59,080 bases of DNA from JAEUNJ01 sp052035955 (GTDB lineage Bacteria > Pseudomonadota > Gammaproteobacteria > Burkholderiales > Rhodocyclaceae), in assembly GCA_052035955.1 (NCBI GenBank), contig JBPOHD010000078.1, forward strand, positions 1-59,080, read 5' to 3'. Below the pieces are notes generated by a model. That model searched no databases, was not told the DNA's origin, and saw only the letters and a list, made by a program, of their open reading frames with translations. How positions within the stretch are numbered: the stretch's first letter is position 1; every line of letters begins with the position of its first letter. Below, piece after piece: positions 40,951-51,894 of the stretch. The position numbers and the translations under genes are program-made.

Positions 40951-43404
40951 TCATTCCGTCCCCTTCATCAGTTCCAGCACCGCCAGCGCCGCTTCCCGGG
41001 CGGACAGGCCGCCCCGCGCCGCCGCCGGCAGCACCGGGCCGACGCAGGCCGGGCAACCTTCGCGGCAGTCGCAGTCGCGCACCAGGGCCAGGCTGCGGTC
41101 CAGCAGTTCGTCGCGCAGGTCGAAGAGGGGCGCCGCCAGGCCGATGCCGCCGGGCTGGTTGTCGTAGAGGAAGACCGTCGGCCGGAAACGCGGCGCTGCC
41201 AGGGCCTCGCCCAGGTCCTGCCCGCCCAGGCCGCGCAGGCCGCCGCGGCCGTCCGGTCCGGTCACCGCCGACCAGGTGCCGCTGCCGTCGCCGACGGCGC
41301 GGCCGAAGTCGCGCAGGTCGGCCATGGAGATCAGGGCCGCCATGTGGTGCAGGGCGTAGGCGGCGCCGAGGAAGCCGTCGAGGGCCTGCTGCCGGTCGGC
41401 GAAACGCCGGTCCAGCAGGCCCTCGGTGAGCTGCCACCAGGCCGCCGTCGTGTGCATTTCCTGGTCGGGCAGGCTCACCGGCCCGTAGCCGATGTTCTCG
41501 TGGCTGCCGAAGCGGATCTTCTTGTAGCCGGCGACGCGGCGGACCACGTGCACCTCCCCGTGGGCGCAGGCCGCCTCCGCCGTGCCGCCGCGCTCGAAAT
41601 CGTCGAGGATCTTCAGCTTCGTGTAGTCGATGGCGTCGGTGTAGTAGTCCGCCCGGGTGGCCGTGACGAAGGCCTTGCGGCCCGTCCAGTCCAGGCGCTC
41701 CACCTGGTAGGGCGCCGCCTGCAGCAGGTAGATGGCGCCCTCGTAGAGGGTCAGGGCGGCGCTCGCGAGGTCCGTCTCGGCAATCACCTCCCGCCTGCCG
41801 TCCGTCGTGTCGATGACGGTGAAATTGCCGTCGGCGCCGCCCCGCAGGTTCACCGCGTTGGCCGGGTAGCTGTCGGCGATCCAGTGCCAGGAAGCCCCCT
41901 CCCGGTGCAGCACCCCCTGTTCCTCCAGGTAGGCGAGCAGGGTCGGCAGGTCCTCGCCGCCGAACTTCTCGCCGACCACGAAGGGCAGCTCGAAGGCGGC
42001 GCAGCGCAGGTGCTCCATCAGGATCAGCAGCTGGTCCGGGGCGATGCGGGCCCGCTCCGGCGAGGCCTCCAGGAAGAACTCCGGATGGCGGGCGATGTAC
42101 TGGTCGAGGAGCTGGCTGGAGGCCACCATGACGCCCAGGGCCGGCCGCTTGCGCCGTCCGGCGCGGCCCAGCCGCTGCCAGGCCCCGGCCACCGTGCCCG
42201 GATAGCCGTTGAGGATGCAGACGTCCAGGGCCCCGATGTCCACCCCCAGCTCCAGGGCCGAGGTGGAGACCACGCAGTCCAGCGCCCCGTCGCGCAGCTT
42301 CCGCTCCTTGTCGCGGCGCTCCGTCGGCAGGTAGCCGCCCCGGTAGCCGGCCACCCGGGCCGGCCGCCGCGGATCGGCGTCGAAGACGTCCTTCAGGTAC
42401 TTGGTGATGACCTCGGTCTCCAGCCGTGAATTGGCGAAGACGATGGTCTTCAGGCCCCGCTTCACCGCCTGCCGGGCCACGCGCAGCGTCTGGGAGCGGG
42501 CGGAGGCGCGCAGGCCCAGGTCGGCATTGACGACCGGCGGGTTCCAGAGCAGCAGTTCCCGCGCGCCCTGGGGCGCACCCGATTCCCGCACCGCCTCCAC
42601 CGGGGCGCCGATCAGGCCCGCCGCCAGTTCCTCGGGATTGGCGATGGTCGCCGAGCAGAGGATGTAGGTGGGATCGGCGCCGTAGAAGCGCAGGATGCGG
42701 TTCAGGCGGCGCAGCACGTTGGCCAGGTGGGAGCCGAAGACGCCCCGGTAGGTGTGCAGCTCGTCGATGACCACGGTGCCCAGGTTCTCGAAGAAGCGCG
42801 CCCACCTGGTGTGGTGGGGCAGGATGCCCTGGTGCAGCATGTCCGGGTTGGTCACCACCAGGTCGCCGTGCTTGCGGATGGCCTGGCGGGCGTCCCCCGG
42901 GGTGTCGCCGTCGAAGGTGTAGGTGCGCAGGCCCAGCGCCCCGGCCCGGTTGATCTCCAGCAGGTCCGCCACCTGGTCCTGGGCCAGGGCCTTGGTCGGG
43001 AACAGGTAGAGGGCCTTCTTCCCCTCGGCGCGGAAGCGCTGCAGGGCCGGCAGGTGGTAGCAGAGGGACTTGCCGGAGGCGGTCGGCGTGGCGATGACCA
43101 CGTGGCGGCCGGCCAGGGCATGGTCCACCGCCTGCCGCTGGTGGCTGTACAGGCGATCCAGCCCGCGGGCCCCGAGGGCCGCCACCAGGCCGGGGTCCAG
43201 GCCCTCCGGGAAATCGGCCCAGCGGGCTTCCCGGGCCGGCAGGCGGGCATGGGCGACGATCCGTCCGGCATAGCTGCCGGCGAGGGCCGCGGCCAGGTCG
43301 GCGGCGTCGGCGGGGGGAAATTCCGGCGCTTCTGCCTGCGGCGGGTAGGACGGGGACGATCCGCCGGCCAGCAGGCCGTCGGCTTCAGGTGATTCGATGG
43401 ACAT
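40951..43404 (-). CDS. DEAD/DEAH-type helicase with C-terminal cysteine cluster, MrfA/YprA-like
   Basis: An 817-residue superfamily 2 helicase. Motifs: Q-motif-like YSHQRQAVDHAL, ATPTASGKS with GK at 111-112 (I), VVIDELHTYRG from D214 (II), LCSATIANPEE (III), DCVVSTSALELGVDIGALD (V) and WQRLGRAGRR (VI). The C-terminal DUF1998/MZB-type region has a four-cysteine metal cluster (CDCREGCPAC). This matches YprA/MrfA, partner of the MrfB exonuclease in a UvrA-independent repair route in Bacillus; the pairing here supports that role. Start ATG 43404, preceded by GGAGGAGCGCC. Confidence 0.9.
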   Translation of the reverse strand: MSIESPEADGLLAGGSSPSYPPQAEAPEFPPADAADLAAALAGSYAGRIVAHARLPAREARWADFPEGLDPGLVAALGARGLDRLYSHQRQAVDHALAGRHVVIATPTASGKSLCYHLPALQRFRAEGKKALYLFPTKALAQDQVADLLEINRAGALGLRTYTFDGDTPGDARQAIRKHGDLVVTNPDMLHQGILPHHTRWARFFENLGTVVIDELHTYRGVFGSHLANVLRRLNRILRFYGADPTYILCSATIANPEELAAGLIGAPVEAVRESGAPQGARELLLWNPPVVNADLGLRASARSQTLRVARQAVKRGLKTIVFANSRLETEVITKYLKDVFDADPRRPARVAGYRGGYLPTERRDKERKLRDGALDCVVSTSALELGVDIGALDVCILNGYPGTVAGAWQRLGRAGRRKRPALGVMVASSQLLDQYIARHPEFFLEASPERARIAPDQLLILMEHLRCAAFELPFVVGEKFGGEDLPTLLAYLEEQGVLHREGASWHWIADSYPANAVNLRGGADGNFTVIDTTDGRREVIAETDLASAALTLYEGAIYLLQAAPYQVERLDWTGRKAFVTATRADYYTDAIDYTKLKILDDFERGGTAEAACAHGEVHVVRRVAGYKKIRFGSHENIGYGPVSLPDQEMHTTAAWWQLTEGLLDRRFADRQQALDGFLGAAYALHHMAALISMADLRDFGRAVGDGSGTWSAVTGPDGRGGLRGLGGQDLGEALAAPRFRPTVFLYDNQPGGIGLAAPLFDLRDELLDRSLALVRDCDCREGCPACVGPVLPAAARGGLSAREAALAVLELMKGTE

Positions 43405-43547
43405 GGCGCTCCTCCGTGGCGGGACGGCAGCAGCTTGGGCCCCAACTGGCTCATGGGATGAGCCATGGCTGGATCGCCAGGTTCGGACACGGGGAAGTCA
43501 AGATCGCTTCCCTGGCCGCCAGGATGGCATCGGGCCGCGGAAGGTCG

Positions 43548-43707
43548 AAAACCTCACCGCAAAGACGCAAAGGCGCAGAGGGGCGCAAAGGAAGGCGAGG
43601 GAGAGGGCTTTGCGGGAGGGTTCCGGCCCGGCGTTATTGCCCTCCCCCGGTAAATGCCTTTGTCGTTCCTTGGTGCCCCTTGGTGCCCTTGGTGTCTTGG
43701 TGGTTTG
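43548..43707. repeat. Composite element, long-hairpin copy 1
   Basis: Left arm 43548-43596 with repeated GCAAAG words (ACCGCAAAGACGCAAAGG...), right arm 43664-43707 with repeated CCTTGGTG words. The two arms are imperfect reverse complements. Small inner hairpins lie between (CGGGA/TTCCG and GGCG-TTATT-GCC). Confidence 0.85.
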
Positions 43708-43737
43708 CCTTTCCGGACGGCGGACGGCGAACAACCC

Positions 43738-43881
43738 CATCGCGCCGCATGCGGCGCTCCTACAGGGCCGTGCCGTCCGGGTTTGAATGCCGCGTTCCAA
43801 CGGCCGCCATCGCGCCGCATGCGGCGCTCCTACAACATCGTGCGGATGGTCCCTTGTAGGAGCGGCGGTCACGCCGCGATG
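43738..43881. repeat. REP cluster: two reverse and one forward REP
   Basis: CATCGCGCCGCATGCGGCG + CTCCTACA at 43738 and 43808, and the opposite-orientation TGTAGGAGCGGCGG + TCACGCCGCGATG ending at 43881. Each REP folds on itself (CGCCGC/GCGGCG), and a pair forms a larger palindrome. Confidence 0.9.
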
Positions 43882-43923
43882 CCTTTCCTGGTCGCCACGA
43901 TGGCATCGGGCTGCGGAAAATCG

Positions 43924-44076
43924 AAAACCTCACCGCAAAGACGCAAAGGCGCAGAGGGGCGCAAAGAAAGGCGAAGGCTTTGCGGGCGTTTCCCGCTCGG
44001 CGGAAATACCGCCCCGGGGACAATGTCATTGTCGTGCCTTGGTGCCCCTTGGTGTCCTTGGTGTCTTGGTGGTTTG
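43924..44076. repeat. Composite element, long-hairpin copy 2
   Basis: Same layout as the copy at 43548. Inner hairpins are GCGGG-CGTTT-CCCGC, GGCGG-AAATA-CCGCC and GACAAT-GTC-ATTGTC. Confidence 0.85.
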
Positions 44077-44106
44077 CCTTTCCGGACGGCGGACGGCGAA
44101 CAACCC

Positions 44107-44180
44107 CATCGCGCCGCATGCGGCGCTCCTACAACACCGTGCGGATGGTCCCTTGTAGGAGCGGCGGTCACGCCGCGATG
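44107..44180. repeat. REP pair abutting the CHASE kinase stop
   Basis: Reverse REP at 44107-44133 and forward REP at 44153-44180, ending 8 bp from the kinase stop. It could act as a transcript 3' end. Confidence 0.88.
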
Positions 44181-44187
44181 CTTGCGC

Positions 44188-47271
<3,084 letters not shown>

Positions 47272-47406
47272 CGCATGGCGGCCATCGATGCCGCGGACCC
47301 AGATTATCCCGGACGCGCCGGGCGGCCTCTGAGGAAAATCAAATGCCCGCCAGCGAGGTTCCTGCGGACGCCGGACCGCCGCCGCCCGCAAGGCCGCCGG
47401 CCCGGT

Positions 47407-47435
47407 TTGAAAGGGCCGTGGCGGAGTGGTAGATT
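47407..47435 (+). promoter_or_regulatory. Candidate sigma-70 promoter of the hydrogenase-kinase cluster
   Basis: TTGAAA (47407-47412), 17-bp spacer, TAGATT (47430-47435), about 67 bp before the small-subunit ATG. A GGCCC/GGGCC inverted repeat overlaps the -35 box and could be an operator. Confidence 0.5.
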
Positions 47436-47502
47436 CGACCCCGGGAATCCCGTGCGGCGCACCACGGCCGTCGACACGACCCCCACCCGAAGGGACCACC
47501 CA

Positions 47503-48438
47503 ATGCCCACCCTCCTCTGGATGCAGACGGGCGCCTGCAGCGGCGACACCATGGCCCTGCTTTGCGCCGACCGCCCCGCCCTGGAGTCCCTGCTCGACGA
47601 TTATGCCATCGAATTGCTGTGGCATCCGTCCCTGTCCTCCGGCCGTGGCTTCGCCGCCGTCCTCGGCGACGTGCTCTCCGGGTCGCGGCCCCTCGACATC
47701 CTCTGCGTCGAGGGCAGCCTGGTCACCGGCCCGGACGGCAGCGGCCTCTATGACACATGGAAGGGCCGGGCGAAGGTCGGCATCGTCCGCGAGCTGGCCG
47801 CCCGGGCCCGCCACGTGGTCGCCATGGGCACCTGCGCGGCCTTCGGCGGCGTCCACGCGGCGCCCCCCAATCCCACCGACTGCACCGGCCTGCAGTTCGA
47901 CCGCGGGCGGGTCGGCGGCCTGCTCGGCGCCGCCTGGCGCGGCGGCGCCGGCCAGCCGGTCATCAACGTGGCCGGCTGTCCCGCCCACCCGGAGACCATG
48001 GCCAAGGTGCTGGCCATGCTGGCCTCCGGCATGGCCGTCGAACTCGATGCCCTGAACCGCCCCGCCGCCTTCTTCGGCAGCCTCGTGCACCAGGGCTGCA
48101 CGCGCAACGAGTACCACGAATACGACATGGAGGACCGGGCCCCCGGCGGCCGCGGCTGCCTGTTCTTCAACCTGGGCTGCCAGGGACCCGTGACCCTGGC
48201 CCCCTGCAACCTCGACCTCTGGAACGGCCGCAGCAGCAAGACCCGCGCCGGCGTGCCCTGCTTCGGCTGCACCTCGCCCAATTTCCCGCGCGACGGCGAC
48301 CTCTTCGCCACGCCGCGCCTCGGCGCCACGCCGCGCGTCCTGCCCCTGGGCGTCGCCCGGGCCGGCTACCTGGCGTACAAGAACCTGGCCAAGGCCGCCG
48401 CCCCGGAACGGGTGGTCGAGCGGAAGATGGAGCCCTGA
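47503..48438 (+). CDS. Group 2 [NiFe]-hydrogenase small subunit (sensory/HupS-like)
   Basis: A 311-residue electron-transfer subunit without a Tat signal, so cytoplasmic, as in group 2 enzymes (HupS, HupU, HoxB). Probable cluster ligands: proximal C12, C111 (GTCAAFGG) and C159 (GCPAHP); distal H196, C199, C219, C226; medial C235, C253, C256. The second proximal position, normally Cys in CxxC, is D15 (ACSGDTM). Cyanobacterial HupS has Asn at this place as I recall. ATG 47503 starts at the conserved MPTLLWMQTGAC; the longer frame upstream covers the promoter. Its stop overlaps the large-subunit start (TGATG). Confidence 0.92.
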   Translation: MPTLLWMQTGACSGDTMALLCADRPALESLLDDYAIELLWHPSLSSGRGFAAVLGDVLSGSRPLDILCVEGSLVTGPDGSGLYDTWKGRAKVGIVRELAARARHVVAMGTCAAFGGVHAAPPNPTDCTGLQFDRGRVGGLLGAAWRGGAGQPVINVAGCPAHPETMAKVLAMLASGMAVELDALNRPAAFFGSLVHQGCTRNEYHEYDMEDRAPGGRGCLFFNLGCQGPVTLAPCNLDLWNGRSSKTRAGVPCFGCTSPNFPRDGDLFATPRLGATPRVLPLGVARAGYLAYKNLAKAAAPERVVERKMEP

Positions 48439-49976
48439 TGGTCCGCCGGACGGTCGATGTCGACCTGAACCGGGTCGAGGGCGACCTGGAGTTCCAGCTC
48501 GAGATGGAGGGCGACACCGTCGTCGACGCCCGCTGCATCGGCACGCTCTACCGGGGCTTCGAGCAGATCCTGGTCGGGCGCGCCCCGCGCGACTCGCTGG
48601 TCATCACGCCGCGGGTCTGCGGCATCTGCGGCACGGCCCACCTCTACGCCGCCACCCTGGCCCTGGAGCACCTGGCCGGCCTCCGCCCGCCGGCCCATGC
48701 CGTGCTGGTCCGCAACCTCTGCCTGACGGCGGAGACGGTGCAGAGCGACCTGCGGCAGAGCTTCCTCTTCTTCATGCCCGACCTCTGCCACCCGCGCTAC
48801 GCCGGCGGCGCCCTCGCCCCGGCCCTGCACGAGGCCTTCGCACCGCTCAAGGGCCGGGTCGTCCGCGAATGCCTGCGCGCCACCCGGGACCTGCTGGGCA
48901 TCGTCGCCGTCTTCGGCGGCCAATGGCCCCACTCCTCCCACATCCTGCCCGGCGGCGTCACCGCCCCGGCGACGCCGCGCCGCCTGCTGGACTGCCGAAA
49001 CATCCTCGACGGCACCCGGCGCTGGTTCGAGGCCAGCCTGCTCGGCGGGCCCCTCGACGACTGGCTGGCCCTGGACGGCGCCGAGGCCTTCCTGGCCTGG
49101 CTGGCCTCGCCGGCCGCCGCCAACGGCGCCATCGGCCTGTTCTCCCGGGCCTGCCGGGACCTGGGCCTGCACCGGCAGGGCGCCGGCACGCCGCACATGC
49201 TGAGCTACGGCCACTGGTGCGAGGCGGACGCCGCCCCCGGCCCCTCCGGCGCGCCGTCCATGCGGGTCCCGGGCGGCTTCCTGGAGGGCGGACCGGGCGG
49301 CGGTCTCCGGCCCCTGGACCAGTCCCTGATCAACGAGCACGTGCGGCATTCCTGGTACCTGGATTACCCCGTCGGCCGCCATCCCTGGCAGGGCGAGACG
49401 ATTCCCAACCACCGTCCCGGCGGCGACCGCTATACCTGGGCCAAGGCCCCGCGCTACGGCGACCGGGTGGTCCAGACCGGCCCCCTGGCCCAACTGGCCG
49501 TCGCCGGCGAACCCCTCGTGCGCTCGCTGCTCGACGCCGAGGGCGACAGCACCTGGCTGCGCCAGTTCGCCCGCCTGCGCCGGGCCGGCCACGCCCTGGG
49601 GCTGATGCGCCAGGGCCTCGACGAACTGGCCCGCCGCCTGGACGAGCCCCACTACCGGGATCCGGGCCTCGACGCCTGGCCCGACGGCGAGAGCTTCGGC
49701 ATGATCGAGGCGGCGCGGGGCGGCCTCGGCCACTGGCTGCGGGTCCGCGACGGCCGCATCGACGGCTACCAGATCGTCACCCCGACGGCCTGGAACGCCT
49801 CGCCGCGGGACAGCACCGGCCGCCGCGGCCACTGGGAGGAGAGCGTCATCGGCCTGCGCGTCGCCGACGACGCCGATCCCGTCGAGGTCGGCCACGTGGT
49901 GCGCTCCCACGACCCCTGCCTCGTATGCACCGTGCATCACGTCGGCAGCGGCCGCAGGACCTCCTATGGCGTCTGA
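48438..49976 (+). CDS. Group 2 [NiFe]-hydrogenase large subunit
   Basis: A 512-residue catalytic subunit. The NiFe(CN)2CO site cysteines are in L1 (RVCGICGTAH, C61 and C64) and L2 (DPCLVCTVH, C494 and C497). The RVEGDLEF N-terminus, GGQWPHSSHILPGGV, AARGGLGHW and VEVGHVVRS are the wording of group 2 hydrogenases such as cyanobacterial HupL. Twelve residues follow H500, a removable C-terminal extension, and the adjacent protease could cleave it; classical H2 sensors HoxC/HupV lack such a tail as I recall. It should bind and split H2 in the cytoplasm. No hyp assembly genes are in the window. Confidence 0.93.
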   Translation: MVRRTVDVDLNRVEGDLEFQLEMEGDTVVDARCIGTLYRGFEQILVGRAPRDSLVITPRVCGICGTAHLYAATLALEHLAGLRPPAHAVLVRNLCLTAETVQSDLRQSFLFFMPDLCHPRYAGGALAPALHEAFAPLKGRVVRECLRATRDLLGIVAVFGGQWPHSSHILPGGVTAPATPRRLLDCRNILDGTRRWFEASLLGGPLDDWLALDGAEAFLAWLASPAAANGAIGLFSRACRDLGLHRQGAGTPHMLSYGHWCEADAAPGPSGAPSMRVPGGFLEGGPGGGLRPLDQSLINEHVRHSWYLDYPVGRHPWQGETIPNHRPGGDRYTWAKAPRYGDRVVQTGPLAQLAVAGEPLVRSLLDAEGDSTWLRQFARLRRAGHALGLMRQGLDELARRLDEPHYRDPGLDAWPDGESFGMIEAARGGLGHWLRVRDGRIDGYQIVTPTAWNASPRDSTGRRGHWEESVIGLRVADDADPVEVGHVVRSHDPCLVCTVHHVGSGRRTSYGV

Positions 49977-50445
49977 AGCCCTGCGCGTCCTCTGCTTCGG
50001 CAACCCCCTGCACGGCGACGACGGCTTCGGCCACGCCGTCTGGCGCCACCTGGCCGCGGGTCCCCTGCCGGAGGGCGTCGAGGTGTTCGAGGCGGGCATC
50101 CGCGGCTTCGACGCGGCGCCCCTGTTCGACGGCTGCGCGCGGGTGGTCGTCGTGGACGCCCTGGCCCCCGGCCCGCAGCCGGGACGCCTGCACCGCCTGG
50201 CGGCGGCCGAGGTGCCCGCCGAACCGGTGGCCGGCCACGGCGCCGGCCTCGGCTGCCTGCTGGCGGCCCTCGGCGAGTTGCTGGAGGCGCCGCCGGAGGT
50301 CACCGTCCTGGCCGTCGAGACGGCGGCCATCCGGCCCTTCTCCCCCGGCCTGTCGCCGGCCGTCGGCGCCGCCGTCGCGGCGACGGCCGACGCCGTCCTC
50401 GCCCTGGCCGGCACGCCGGCGCCGGAGGCCCGCCACCATGGCTGA
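49966..50445 (+). CDS. Hydrogenase maturation endopeptidase (HupD/HyaD/HycI family)
   Basis: A 159-residue nickel-dependent protease that trims the large-subunit C-terminus after Ni insertion. Family motifs: FGNPLHGDDGFG (D18/D19 region), VVVDALAPG with D64, and H91 in VAGHGAGL, the three nickel-contact positions. It starts 11 bp inside the large-subunit gene and ends 8 bp inside the kinase gene, so all are translationally coupled. Its presence argues that the hydrogenase is processed and assembled. Confidence 0.9.
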   Translation: MASEALRVLCFGNPLHGDDGFGHAVWRHLAAGPLPEGVEVFEAGIRGFDAAPLFDGCARVVVVDALAPGPQPGRLHRLAAAEVPAEPVAGHGAGLGCLLAALGELLEAPPEVTVLAVETAAIRPFSPGLSPAVGAAVAATADAVLALAGTPAPEARHHG

Positions 50446-51862
50446 ACCCCGGCCCATCGGCGGCGGCCGGCCGGCCGAGGCACCGGTGCCGCCCCCCGGC
50501 AGCGAGCGGGAGAACCTGGAATCCCTGCGCAAGGCCAACGTCGCCCTGGAAGGGGAGCTGCGGGCCCTGGCCGCCAACCTGGAGGAGATCCTGGCCCGGG
50601 CCGAGGCGGACCAGGAGGCCCTGCACCGCCGCAACCGGGAACTCGAGTCGGCCAACGCCTTCTTCCAGCGCACCATCGAGACCATGGGCGAACTCTTCGT
50701 CCTCCTGCATCCGGACGGCCGCATCCGCCAGGTCAACGCGCGGGCCGAACGGGAACTCGCCTGCCCGGCGACGGAACTGGCGGGCGGCTGGCTGGAGGAC
50801 TTCCTGGCCGCGGACGACCGGCGGACCCTGGCCGCCCGCTTCGACGGCGGCAAGGCCCTGCTGCTGGCCGCCATCAAGGCCAGCCAGGGACGCTACGAGG
50901 CCGAGCACGCCCTGGCCTGCCCCCTGTCCGACGACGATGGCAGGGCGCGCATCTACCAGGTCCGCGGCACCCTGCTCCACGGCCGTTCCGGCAAGCTCGA
51001 AGGCGCCGTCGTCCTGGCCAGCGACATCGGCCACCTGAAGGAGGTGGAAGCCGAACTGCGCGCCCACCGGGACCACCTGGCCGAGCTGGTGGCCGAGCAG
51101 ACCCGGGACCTGCGGGCCGCCAAGGAGGCGGCCGAGGAGGCCAACCGGGCGAAGAGCGAGTTCCTGGCCAACATCTCCCACGAGCTGCGCACCCCCATGC
51201 ACGCCATCCTCAGCTTTTCCGAGATGGGCCGCAGCCGGACCGGCAGCGCCCCGCCGGAAAAGATCGTCACCTATTTCGAGCGCATCCGGCAGAGCGGCGG
51301 CCGCCTGATCGGGCTGATCGACGAGCTGCTGGATTTTTCCAAGCTGTCCGCCGGGCGCGCCGAAATCGAGGCCGCCGAGGCCGACGTGGCCGTGATCCTG
51401 GCCGACGTGACGGCCGAGATCCAGCCCCTGCTGGCCGCCAGGGGACTGGTCCTGGACATCGCCCGCGAAGGCGACACCCGGGCCCGGGTGGACCTGCGGC
51501 GCATCCGCCAGGTGCTGCTCAACGTGCTCTCCAATGCGATCCGCTTCTCGCCGGACGGGGGCCGGATCGGCGTCGAATTCTCCGCCGCCCTGCTGCCCGC
51601 CGGCCGCCGCGCCACCGACGAGGGCAGCCAGGCGGCCCTGCGCCTGCGGGTCACCGACCAGGGGCCCGGCATCCCGGACGGCGAGCTGGAAAGCATCTTC
51701 GACCAGTTCGCCCAGAGTTCGCGCACCCGCACCGGCGCCGGCGGCACCGGCCTCGGCCTGGCCATCTGCCACGAGATCATGGCCCTGCACCAGGGCCGCA
51801 TCAGCGCCGGCCACGCGCCGGGCGGCGGCGCCGCCATCGAGATCCTGATTCCCCGGCGCTGA
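50438..51862 (+). CDS. Soluble PAS histidine kinase encoded with the hydrogenase
   Basis: A 474-residue cytoplasmic kinase with no membrane segment or receiver. Order: Pro-rich start, coiled coil (about 23-80), PAS (about 75-200), second coiled coil (200-240), HisKA with phospho-acceptor H248 (ANISHELRTPMHAI) and HATPase (NVLSNAIRFSP, DQGPGIPD, GGTGLGLAI). A PAS kinase coupled to a hydrogenase is the architecture of HoxJ/HupT H2-sensing systems, where oxidation of H2 modulates autophosphorylation. The partner response regulator (HoxA/HupR type) is not in the window. ATG 50438 overlaps the protease stop by 8 bp. Confidence 0.9.
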   Translation: MAEPRPIGGGRPAEAPVPPPGSERENLESLRKANVALEGELRALAANLEEILARAEADQEALHRRNRELESANAFFQRTIETMGELFVLLHPDGRIRQVNARAERELACPATELAGGWLEDFLAADDRRTLAARFDGGKALLLAAIKASQGRYEAEHALACPLSDDDGRARIYQVRGTLLHGRSGKLEGAVVLASDIGHLKEVEAELRAHRDHLAELVAEQTRDLRAAKEAAEEANRAKSEFLANISHELRTPMHAILSFSEMGRSRTGSAPPEKIVTYFERIRQSGGRLIGLIDELLDFSKLSAGRAEIEAAEADVAVILADVTAEIQPLLAARGLVLDIAREGDTRARVDLRRIRQVLLNVLSNAIRFSPDGGRIGVEFSAALLPAGRRATDEGSQAALRLRVTDQGPGIPDGELESIFDQFAQSSRTRTGAGGTGLGLAICHEIMALHQGRISAGHAPGGGAAIEILIPRR

Positions 51863-51894
51863 CCGCCGCCCCCCACGCCGACGACCCGCGCCCC

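Noticed and set aside
38659..42429. 1,256-codon plus-strand frame
   Set aside because: Antisense to the exonuclease and helicase genes and running through the repeat array; a GC-rich shadow frame.
47503..49976. Plain naming as hoxB/hoxC or hupU/hupV
   Set aside because: The ACSGD motif, the C-terminal tail and the protease gene resemble cyanobacterial-type HupSL as much as HoxBC, so no gene symbols are given.
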